From positions 1 to 5,173 of the forward strand of contig JAPLGJ010000126.1 in NCBI GenBank assembly GCA_026390215.1: 5,173 nucleotides of DNA. The letters are read 5' to 3'. Below are positions 1 through 4,896 of this stretch, piece after piece. The notes beneath the pieces were generated by a model. It saw nothing but the letters and a program-made list of their open reading frames with translations, made no database searches and was not told where the DNA came from. This DNA comes from Caldisericota bacterium (lineage in GTDB: Bacteria; Caldisericota; Caldisericia; Cryosericales; Cryosericaceae). How positions within the stretch are numbered: position 1 is the stretch's first letter; each line of letters opens with the position of its first letter. The position numbers were made by a program, and so were the translations under genes.

Positions 1-162
1 CTGGTCCTTGAGTGTGTATCCCGTGAGAGACAGCTCGGGGAAGACAATCAGGTCTGCGCCGGTCTCAAGCGCCTGCTCCGCCTGAGCGACGTGCATCTTT
101 ACATTGACCTCCAGGTCACCGCACGCAGGGTTCACCTGGGCAAGAGCGACGGTGTAAATCAT
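1..162 (-). CDS. Carbon-nitrogen hydrolase (nitrilase superfamily), N-terminal 54 residues, cut by window edge
   Basis: The reading frame starts at ATG 162-160 and stays open to base 1, giving 54 residues of a longer protein. Two blocks mark the nitrilase/amidase superfamily: an N-terminal beta strand (VALAQVNPACGDLEVN, residues 5-20) and the first catalytic block (IVFPELSLTGY, residues 39-49), whose Glu43 would be the catalytic-triad glutamate. Members hydrolyse C-N bonds of amides or nitriles. The TGY-x-L-K-D wording resembles glutamine-amidase domains of NAD synthetases and free-standing amidases, but the Lys and Cys of the triad lie outside the window, so the substrate is unknown. The start overlaps the stop of the upstream transporter frame (ATGA) and has a strong Shine-Dalgarno site. 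This suggests translational coupling and the same operon. The family call is firm; the exact function is not. Confidence 0.85.
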   Translation of the reverse strand, partial: MIYTVALAQVNPACGDLEVNVKMHVAQAEQALETGADLIVFPELSLTGYTLKDQ

Positions 163-604
163 CGAACCTCCTCCACGGGGTGGATATTATGACGGACGAG
201 GACTAGCACGGGCAGGCCAAGAAGTATGACAACGGCTGCTTCACCGGCCAGGATCGAGAGTGCCACCGGCATGTAGACTCCCCACGTGAAATGTGTCAGG
301 ATGAAGTGCAGACCCGTCGTGAGGCTGTGTGCGAGAGGTAGGTCCTGGGCTCCCGGCAGGGTGAGTGTCGATACGTATGCGGGCACAATGAGCGCGTTGA
401 GGAGAATCGGCGGCATGGCTGCCAGCCAACGACGCCAAGGACTGCCTCGTCGAGCAGAAAGGGCAGCAGGACCAGGGCTTCACCGAGTCGGAACTGCACA
501 GCCCCGTAGCTGATGGCACTGAAAGGTGGAACCATTGTGAAGACGATGTACATCGCGGCGATGAGCGCAGCGCGAGTGATCTGGGCAGTACTGTGGCGGT
601 TCAT
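159..604 (-). pseudogene. queT: QueT-like ECF transporter S component (queuosine precursor uptake), frameshifted with probable internal deletion
   Basis: QueT (DUF988) is the membrane substrate-binding subunit of an ECF transporter that imports queuosine precursors. Two halves in different frames match it. The N-terminal half starts at ATG 604-602 and reads TRAALIAAMYIVFT, then ISYGAVQFRLGEALVLLPF. The C-terminal half is read from about base 440 down to the TGA at 161-159 and contains RRWLAAMPPILLNALIV and GEAAVVILLGLPVLVLV. The frame changes between about 445 and 418. From family memory, roughly 30-40 residues of the central membrane region (the stretch with the conserved D-x-VFGS) are absent at that point. 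Taken together, this fits a deletion that is not a multiple of three. Left unchanged, the first frame gives a 102-residue protein with an unrelated tail. The start overlaps the LapA-like stop by ATGA. A sequencing or assembly error is the alternative. The family call is fairly sure; loss of function is inferred. Confidence 0.7.
167..174 (-). promoter_or_regulatory. Ribosome binding site of the carbon-nitrogen hydrolase gene
   Basis: On the minus strand GGAGGAGG lies 4 nt before ATG 162-160, inside the 3' end of the queT-like frame. It supports the chosen start. It would also let the hydrolase be translated even though the upstream reading frame is disrupted. Confidence 0.75.
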
Positions 605-933
605 TCGGGCAATTTGCGCTCACTGGGAAGAGTTGTCGTCGCAGCGTCGGCGATATCCTTGCTTCCACCGCTCGTTTTCGACCGCCTGGTCTGCTCAAGC
701 ATCATTCCGCGAAACCTCTTCCGGAGGGCCATGTCGCCGGCGAGTGCGATCACTGTGGCAAGGAGGAGCCCGATGAAAAAGGAGGCGTAGGCCAGTGCCT
801 CGGCTGATGTCTGGATGGTTGGAAAGAACAGAACGTTCAGCTTGATGGATGTCGTGCGCAATGGACCAATGATCAGCGCAAAGACGACAAACACGACAAG
901 AAGAACGGCAAGACTGGTCAATACTCGCTTCAC
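601..933 (-). CDS. LapA/DUF1049-like small membrane protein
   Basis: This is a 110-residue protein starting at GTG 933-931, with GGAGGT 5 nt upstream (944-939). Two hydrophobic helices are visible: residues about 5-25 (LTSLAVLLVVFVVFALIIGPL) and about 47-70 (LAYASFFIGLLLATVIALAG). Between them is a short polar stretch with the motif N-x-L-F-F. A basic segment RKRFRG (71-76) and a Ser/Thr-rich charged tail follow, probably cytoplasmic. This layout fits the LapA (lipopolysaccharide assembly protein A, DUF1049) domain, whose role outside Gram-negative envelope biogenesis is poorly known. It is the first gene of the leftward operon and its stop overlaps the queT-like start by ATGA. The match rests on topology and weak motif similarity, so another two-helix membrane family is possible. 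Confidence 0.6.
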   Translation of the reverse strand: MKRVLTSLAVLLVVFVVFALIIGPLRTTSIKLNVLFFPTIQTSAEALAYASFFIGLLLATVIALAGDMALRKRFRGMMLEQTRRSKTSGGSKDIADAATTTLPSERKLPE

Positions 934-951
934 GTAGCACCTCCAAACTGT

Positions 952-981
952 ATCATATCATACTACAGGCATTCTTGACAA
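952..981 (-). promoter_or_regulatory. Promoter of the leftward lapA-like/queT/hydrolase operon
   Basis: Read on the minus strand, TTGTCA (981-976) is followed after 18 nt by TATGAT (957-952), each one base from consensus. The predicted start near 945 gives a leader of only about 12 nt, consisting essentially of the GGAGGT Shine-Dalgarno site before GTG 933. Its -35 box overlaps the -35 box of the rightward csoR promoter on the opposite strand. Confidence 0.6.
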
Positions 982-1002
982 CGGCAACTATCCGCTTAAT
1001 AT
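975..1002 (+). promoter_or_regulatory. Promoter of csoR-trx
   Basis: A consensus TTGACA (975-980) is followed after 16 nt by TAATAT (997-1002). The predicted start near 1009 would leave an 8-11 nt leader that begins at the AAGGGG Shine-Dalgarno site (1008-1013). An upstream in-frame TTG at 975 is part of the -35 box and cannot be in this transcript, which supports the start at 1017/1020. Confidence 0.6.
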
Positions 1003-1018
1003 ACCCCAAGGGGTATAT
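999..1018 (+). promoter_or_regulatory. CsoR-type operator (C4/G4 palindrome)
   Basis: ATATACCCC and GGGGTATAT form perfect 9-bp inverted arms around a 2-nt AA centre. CsoR/CstR-family repressors are known to bind A/T-flanked inverted C/G tracts of just this kind (TACCCC...GGGGTA). The site covers most of the -10 box, the predicted start site, the Shine-Dalgarno site and the first possible ATG of the csoR-like gene. It is therefore almost certainly an autoregulatory operator. Binding is inferred from family knowledge. Confidence 0.8.
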
Positions 1019-1019
1019 G

Positions 1020-1274
1020 ATGGAGAAGACACAGGTCCTGCATAGCCTTCGACGTGTCGAAGGGCAGTTGCGCGGAATTCAGAAGATGGTCGACGAAAGT
1101 CGACCGTGCGATGAAGTCCTGGCTCAGCTTGTGGCTGCCCATGCGGCCATAGGCCGCATTGGAACCGACATTCTTCTCAACGAAGTCGGCTGCCGCGTGC
1201 AACAGGACCTTGCCCCCGAGAAGGAACTTGAGCGCTTGGAGAAGCTTCTTCTCACCTACAGCGAGCTCAAGTAA
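1020..1274 (+). CDS. CsoR/RcnR/FrmR-family transcriptional repressor (DUF156)
   Basis: The protein has 84 residues when started at ATG 1020 (6 nt after AAGGGG); ATG 1017 would add one Met. The family core is clear: LHSLRRVEGQLRGIQKMVDESRPCDEVL (residues 7-34), then an alpha-helical sensor region to the C-terminus. These all-helical tetrameric repressors release DNA on sensing Cu(I), Ni/Co, formaldehyde or persulfides. The first ligand Cys (Cys30) is present. At the later positions, where CsoR has His-x3-Cys, this protein has Glu55 and Arg59, with a Cys one position early (Cys58). His41 in the middle helix is an extra candidate ligand. It therefore does not match the canonical Cu(I) set, and the inducer is open; a Cys30/Cys58 thiol or persulfide switch is possible. 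An operator overlaps its own start, and a thioredoxin follows 34 nt downstream in the same direction. Confidence 0.9.
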   Translation: MEKTQVLHSLRRVEGQLRGIQKMVDESRPCDEVLAQLVAAHAAIGRIGTDILLNEVGCRVQQDLAPEKELERLEKLLLTYSELK

Positions 1275-1297
1275 GAAAATGAAGCAGACATCCTGCG

Positions 1298-1303
1298 AGG
1301 AGG
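1298..1303 (+). promoter_or_regulatory. Ribosome binding site fixing the thioredoxin start
   Basis: AGGAGG lies 5 nt before GTG 1309. The in-frame ATG at 1279 has no comparable site and would add ten polar residues before the usual thioredoxin N-terminus, so GTG 1309 is preferred. Confidence 0.75.
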
Positions 1304-1308
1304 AACAC

Positions 1309-1644
1309 GTGGAAGACAACGAGATTGTTGCAACAACTGCGAATTTCCAGAGCGAGGTCCTCTCTTCTTCGCTGCCTGTGCTGGTCGATTTCTGGGCTGT
1401 GTGGTGCGCTCCGTGCCGCATGATTGCTCCGGTCGTTTCCGAGATCGCCAATGAATACACGGGCAAGTTGAAGGTCGCTCGCCTGAATGTGGACGACAAT
1501 CAGGAGATTGCCGCTCGCTATGGTATCATGAGCATACCGACGCTGGCGCTGTTCAAGGGCGGGATCGTCGTCGACCAGGTCGTCGGCGCCGTTCCAAAGC
1601 GGACCATCACGGCGAAGATCGACGGCCTGCTCAAGAAGAGCTAG
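1309..1644 (+). CDS. trxA: Thioredoxin (WCAPC active site)
   Basis: This 111-residue protein is of normal thioredoxin length. It shows the buried Asp27 in VDFWA, the redox-active pair Cys33/Cys36 in WCAPC, and the cis-proline loop SIPT with Pro77, followed by LALFKGG. The role is cytoplasmic dithiol-disulfide exchange, with electrons normally from thioredoxin reductase. The residue between the cysteines is Ala-Pro rather than the commoner Gly-Pro, a variant known in other bacterial thioredoxins that can shift redox potential. No signal peptide or membrane anchor is seen. It lies 34 nt after the csoR-like gene with no terminator between, so both are probably made from the same repressed promoter. 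Thioredoxin can reduce protein and low-molecular-weight persulfides as well as disulfides, which fits a thiol- or metal-responsive unit. The gene is bounded downstream by a strong terminator. Confidence 0.95.
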   Translation: MEDNEIVATTANFQSEVLSSSLPVLVDFWAVWCAPCRMIAPVVSEIANEYTGKLKVARLNVDDNQEIAARYGIMSIPTLALFKGGIVVDQVVGAVPKRTITAKIDGLLKKS

Positions 1645-1666
1645 GACATTTCCGTAGGATTGCAGA

Positions 1667-1709
1667 GCGGGTGGCTGCCTGTGTGGCGGCCACCCGCGTC
1701 GTCGTTGTT
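1667..1709 (+). terminator. Intrinsic terminator after csoR-trx
   Basis: Arms 1667-1679 (GCGGGTGGCTGCC) and 1685-1697 (GGCGGCCACCCGC) pair over 13 positions with one G-U wobble around a 5-nt TGTGT loop. The following stretch GTCGTCGTTGTTC is only moderately T-rich. The position, 22 nt after the trx stop, and the very stable stem support termination. Confidence 0.75.
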
Positions 1710-1721
1710 CCCACGTAGGCG

Positions 1722-1737
1722 GAAGTATAACATTCTC
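1722..1737 (+). repeat. 16-bp direct repeat, copy 1
   Basis: GAAGTATAACATTCTC matches copy 2 at 1757-1772 in 15 of 16 bases (A/G at the sixth). The two copies start 35 bp apart between the trx terminator and the hrcA promoter. Function unknown: protein-binding sites or a relic of a mobile-element end. Confidence 0.6.
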
Positions 1738-1756
1738 CCCGAAACGGAACCGTCCC

Positions 1757-1772
1757 GAAGTGTAACATTCTC
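1757..1772 (+). repeat. 16-bp direct repeat, copy 2
   Basis: GAAGTGTAACATTCTC is the second copy of the repeat at 1722-1737. It ends 30 bp before the hrcA -35 box, so a protein bound here could influence the hrcA promoter. The short sequence between the copies includes ACGGAACCGT, a small imperfect palindrome. Confidence 0.6.
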
Positions 1773-1802
1773 AATCTCTGCGGGGCCCATACACCTTCTT
1801 GC

Positions 1803-1830
1803 TTGTCAGCTTGGCGCTATTCGGTACAAT
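1803..1830 (+). promoter_or_regulatory. Promoter of the hrcA-rsmE-mtaB-HIT operon
   Basis: TTGTCA (1803-1808) and TACAAT (1825-1830), each one base from consensus, are separated by 16 nt. The predicted start near 1837 falls on the AAGGTGAG Shine-Dalgarno site (1835-1842) before ATG 1847, so the leader is again about 10 nt. No CIRCE element (TTAGCACTC-N9-GAGTGCTAA) is seen here. Confidence 0.6.
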
Positions 1831-1846
1831 AGATAAGGTGAGATAG

Positions 1847-2875
1847 ATGTTCCTGACAGAACGGCAGAAGCGCATATTGCTGGCTATCGTCCGGAAGTAC
1901 ATGGACGATGGCGAGCCTGTCAGTTCGGGATTCGTGACCAGCCAGCTGGGCAACGACCTCTCGTCTGCGACGATCCGCAATGACATGGTGGACCTTAGCA
2001 GCATGGGATATCTTCAGCAGCCCCACATCTCCGCCGGGCGTGTTCCGACTGTCCTGGCCTATCACATGTATATCTCGGCATTTCTCGTCGAGGCGACGCG
2101 TCAGCGCATGTTCACCGGACCAATGGATCTCCCGCTGCAGTACGAGAGTCTACCGCATCTGTTTGACGGGGTGGCCACCGCCGTGTCTGACCGCACGAAG
2201 AAGGTGAGTTTCGTCCTGAGCCCCCCAATCAACTCTGTAACCCTGCGTCATGTCAGCCTCGTGCCGTTCAGCGAGACAGGACTCATGCTGGTCTTCATCA
2301 CTGACCGCGAGAACGTCGACGGATACAAGCTGGTTGCGCCGGCAGATACGACTGAACAGGAACTCGCAGACATCAATGCCATCTTTGCGCGGGAGCTTCG
2401 CGGCAAGAGCATCGAGGAGGGCATTCGTACCCTTCGCTGTGGCAACGTGCTGCCACAGGACCTTGCTCTGCGCTACGGAGGTGTTCTGGACGCCGTGGCT
2501 GAGCTTATGGAAGGCGAGCTGCGCAAGGGAGAGAGTCAGATCTTCGTCCGGGGTATCGAACAGATGTTGAGCGACCTTCCCGATGACCAGATTGGGGCGT
2601 TCTCCACGCTGAGCACCTTCCTGAGCCGCGAAGAGGTCGTGAAACCTTATCTCAACTCGCTGAGCGATCGCGGAGAGATCAGCCTGTTCATCGGGGAGGA
2701 GAACCAGCGGGAGGAACTGAGGAGCTTCAGCCTCGTGTCGGTGAGCTACTCGCTCGATTCGAACCGGCGCGGCGTGCTTGGTCTCGTCGGTCCCATCCGC
2801 ATGAACTACATCCGCGCCATCACGGTACTGGAGAGTTTCGCAGGATACCTCGGCAGGGTCTCGGGCAGCGGCTGA
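1847..2875 (+). CDS. hrcA: Heat-inducible transcription repressor HrcA
   Basis: HrcA is the class I heat-shock repressor that binds CIRCE elements and depends on GroEL for folding. The 342-residue length is typical. The N-terminal winged helix shows the family signature LTERQKRILLAIV, then GEPVSS, SSATIRNDM and GYLQQPHISAGRVPT (residues 4 to about 68). A central GAF-like dimerisation domain follows. The C-terminus carries the conserved LVGPIRMNYIRAI near residues 313-325. ATG 1847 has AAGGTGAG 4 nt upstream. It is the first gene of a four-gene operon, and rsmE starts 3 nt after its stop. Unusually, no grpE, dnaK or dnaJ follows and no CIRCE precedes it, so its targets must lie elsewhere in the genome and its own expression is probably not CIRCE-autoregulated. 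Confidence 0.95.
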   Translation: MFLTERQKRILLAIVRKYMDDGEPVSSGFVTSQLGNDLSSATIRNDMVDLSSMGYLQQPHISAGRVPTVLAYHMYISAFLVEATRQRMFTGPMDLPLQYESLPHLFDGVATAVSDRTKKVSFVLSPPINSVTLRHVSLVPFSETGLMLVFITDRENVDGYKLVAPADTTEQELADINAIFARELRGKSIEEGIRTLRCGNVLPQDLALRYGGVLDAVAELMEGELRKGESQIFVRGIEQMLSDLPDDQIGAFSTLSTFLSREEVVKPYLNSLSDRGEISLFIGEENQREELRSFSLVSVSYSLDSNRRGVLGLVGPIRMNYIRAITVLESFAGYLGRVSGSG

Positions 2876-2878
2876 TCC

Positions 2879-3604
2879 ATGCCGGCGTTCGAGGCGGGTC
2901 GGTCGCTCAGGCTGGGCGAACATGTCATGCTTGGCGGAACGCCTGCCGCACATCACATTGCCGATGTCCTTCGCGCTCGTCACGGCGAACGGATCGTTTT
3001 GTTTCATGCAGGAGAACTGTATGACGCGGTTGTCGAAGATTCCTCCAGATCCGGCCTTGCTGTCTCCGTAGAGGACATCCGTCAGTCGCCCTTCTCCCAA
3101 TGCCCGGTCATCCTGTTGCAGGCTATCATCCGACCCGCACTGCTTGACAACGTCGTCCACGTTTGTGCTCCGCTGGGAGTGCGTCGTTTCGTCCTGTATG
3201 CCGCTGAGCGCAGTCAGCCATGGAATGTCGCCGGGCGGCTCGAGCGCCTGAACCAGGTGGCCCTTTCTACAGCCGAACAGGCCGAGACGGGCGACGTCCC
3301 GACGGTTGAACTGGCATCAGGGCTCCAGGGTGCCTTGTCATGTGCCGGCCATGTGGACACTCTGGTCATGATGTCTCCTCGCGCAGCTTCGACTATGATG
3401 GGATGCGCGCGGGACGGGACGCTTGCCCTGGATGGCTCCGTCGCAGTCGCAGTCGGCCCTGAGGGTGGGTTCTCCGAGCCAGAGGAAGCCTTGCTCGTCG
3501 AACGAGGCGCTGTAGCCGTCCGCCTCAGAACGGGCATTCTCAGGAGCGAGCTGGCCGGGTTCGCCGCCATGCTCATGGTGCGGGAGTTGCAGGCGACACC
3601 GTGA
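2879..3604 (+). CDS. rsmE: 16S rRNA (uracil1498-N3)-methyltransferase RsmE, divergent
   Basis: RsmE is a SPOUT-class (trefoil-knot) enzyme that uses S-adenosylmethionine to methylate N3 of U1498 in 16S rRNA of the small subunit. The 241-residue length is normal. Visible marks are HHIADVLRAR (residues 25-34) in the N-terminal PUA-like domain, ERSQPW (110-115), the helix with AEQAE (132-136), and the SAM-binding loop VAVGPEGGFSEPE (190-202). The final knot motif reads GILRSELA (219-226) where the family usually has RILRTETA. The usual TELGV also reads APLGV (97-101). It is therefore a divergent member, but its fold motifs are intact. ATG 2879 gives the expected N-terminus although no clear Shine-Dalgarno site precedes it; coupling to hrcA, 3 nt upstream, is likely. 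Its TGA overlaps the mtaB GTG start (GTGA). Confidence 0.9.
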   Translation: MPAFEAGRSLRLGEHVMLGGTPAAHHIADVLRARHGERIVLFHAGELYDAVVEDSSRSGLAVSVEDIRQSPFSQCPVILLQAIIRPALLDNVVHVCAPLGVRRFVLYAAERSQPWNVAGRLERLNQVALSTAEQAETGDVPTVELASGLQGALSCAGHVDTLVMMSPRAASTMMGCARDGTLALDGSVAVAVGPEGGFSEPEEALLVERGAVAVRLRTGILRSELAGFAAMLMVRELQATP

Positions 3605-4896
3605 AGGTGTTCATCACCACGCTTGGCTGCAAGGTCAACGAGGTCGACTCCGAGCTCTATGCGCAGGAAATGCGATTGCTGGGCGCCGAGACCACCACGA
3701 CGATGGCGGAAGCCGATGCTGTCGTCGTGAACTCGTGCAGCGTCACGAACCGGGCCCAGGCTCAGAGCCTGCAGTTTGCGCGTCGTGCCCTGCGTGAACG
3801 GCCGGGTGCCCCGGTGTATCTCACCGGATGCGGAGCAACACTGCTGAACCTGACGCGTACTGAAGCTCCTGCGGGCGTCGCGGTCGTTGCCATGCGTGAT
3901 CGAGCGGAAGTGGCGAGGCTTGTCGTCGGCACAGGTGGGGCGATGCAGGTTCCTGCGCGATGGGTTGACGGGCGCATCCTGAGAGCGGGTCCCCGCAACC
4001 GCGTGGATGTGCGCATTCAGGAGGGATGCGACAACATGTGCACCTATTGCCTGGTCCCGTTTGTGCGTGGCTCGCGCCTGGAATCCAAGTCCGCCCTCGT
4101 GGCGGTGGACGAAGTCATGGGGTTGGCGAGGGCGGGCGTCAAGGAAGTCGTGCTGACCGGGACGGAGATCGGCAAGTATGGTGAAGCGCCGGATGGGCTG
4201 CCCATTCTGCTGGACGGCATGCTGGGGGCGCTTGAGACTGCAGGGCTGCCGACGCGCGTACGCATCAGCTCGCTGAACCCGGACGCGATCACCGAAGCAC
4301 TCGTAGGCCAGTTTGCGAAGCATGCGGCGCTTTGTCCGCAGCTGCATCTCCCCCTGCAGAGCGGCAGTGACGCAGTGCTGCAGCGCATGCGCCGGCCGTA
4401 CGCATCGAAGGACCTGCTGGCCGGTGTGCAGCGCCTGCGCGCGGTCGACCCGGCGTTCACGTTCACGACCGACGTCATCGTCGGATTCCCTGGCGAGACG
4501 GAGCAGGACCTGCAGGCTACCCTGGACATGGTCCGGCTGGCGGCGTTTGCCAAGGTCCATGTCTTCCGCTATTCGCGCCGTCCATTCACCCCTGCGGCAC
4601 GCGAGGAGCATCAGATCCCTGCCGGAGTCGCGAAGGAGAGGCTGCACCGTGTGCTTGAGGTCGCGGAACAGACGGGGATGGCATTTGCCCGCCGGTGTGT
4701 CGGTCGGAACGTGACGATCGTGTCGGAGAAGTCCTCTCCCGGTGAGGTCGAAGGGTACTCGGAGCACTACCTCTGGACGGAGGGACGGACGAAGGACAAC
4801 GAGGTGCTGGAACCCGACAGCTTTGTCGTCGTTCGTATCGAGGGCTGTCGCTTCGACGGCGACCGGGTCGTCCTGTTCGGGAGTGTTGTTGCATGA
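3601..4896 (+). CDS. mtaB: tRNA N6-threonylcarbamoyladenosine (t6A37) methylthiotransferase MtaB
   Basis: MtaB converts t6A37 of tRNAs reading ANN codons to ms2t6A, using two [4Fe-4S] clusters and S-adenosylmethionine. The 431 residues show all three parts of the family. The N-terminal UPF0004 domain has cluster cysteines Cys10 (TLGCKVNEVDSE), Cys46 (NSCSVTN) and Cys77 (TGC). The radical-SAM domain has Cys143, Cys147 and Cys150 (EGCDNMCTYC), then LTGTEIGKYG, HLPLQSGSDAVLQRMRR and DVIVGFPGET. A C-terminal TRAM-like RNA-binding region lies from about residue 370. The TLGCKVN and LTG-x-x-IG-x-YG wording favours MtaB over MiaB or RimO. It starts at GTG 3601, overlapping the rsmE stop by 4 nt, and its TGA overlaps the ATG of the HIT gene. 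No key residue is missing. Confidence 0.95.
   Translation: MKVFITTLGCKVNEVDSELYAQEMRLLGAETTTTMAEADAVVVNSCSVTNRAQAQSLQFARRALRERPGAPVYLTGCGATLLNLTRTEAPAGVAVVAMRDRAEVARLVVGTGGAMQVPARWVDGRILRAGPRNRVDVRIQEGCDNMCTYCLVPFVRGSRLESKSALVAVDEVMGLARAGVKEVVLTGTEIGKYGEAPDGLPILLDGMLGALETAGLPTRVRISSLNPDAITEALVGQFAKHAALCPQLHLPLQSGSDAVLQRMRRPYASKDLLAGVQRLRAVDPAFTFTTDVIVGFPGETEQDLQATLDMVRLAAFAKVHVFRYSRRPFTPAAREEHQIPAGVAKERLHRVLEVAEQTGMAFARRCVGRNVTIVSEKSSPGEVEGYSEHYLWTEGRTKDNEVLEPDSFVVVRIEGCRFDGDRVVLFGSVVA

Noticed and set aside
159..604. Programmed ribosomal frameshift joining the two queT-like frames
   Set aside because: No slippery heptamer or downstream structure was noticed at the junction, and conserved family residues appear to be missing, which a frameshift alone would not restore.
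286..790. Several plus-strand frames of 65-87 codons
   Set aside because: They lie opposite the queT-like and LapA-like genes, have basic, Arg-rich composition and no supporting ribosome sites.
975..1019. Extension of the csoR-like gene to TTG 975
   Set aside because: The extra 14-15 residues would be read from the promoter and operator itself, and family members start close to MEKTQ.
996..1499. 167-codon minus-strand frame opposite csoR and trx
   Set aside because: It is antisense to two clear genes with known families and has no family-like motif.
1645..1846. CIRCE element or small gene in the gap before hrcA
   Set aside because: No TTAGCACTC/GAGTGCTAA pair and no frame with a ribosome site were seen. 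The gap holds only the terminator, the repeat pair and the hrcA promoter.
2150..3160. 336-codon open frame on the minus strand opposite hrcA and rsmE
   Set aside because: It spans the junction of two real genes in antisense, shows low-complexity charged composition and no recognisable motif.
3214..4767. 517-codon open frame on the minus strand opposite rsmE and mtaB
   Set aside because: It is fully antisense to two well-supported conserved genes, is rich in Arg, His and Gln with no domain-like blocks, and lacks a plausible start context. Long antisense frames of this kind are expected opposite GC-rich coding sequence.
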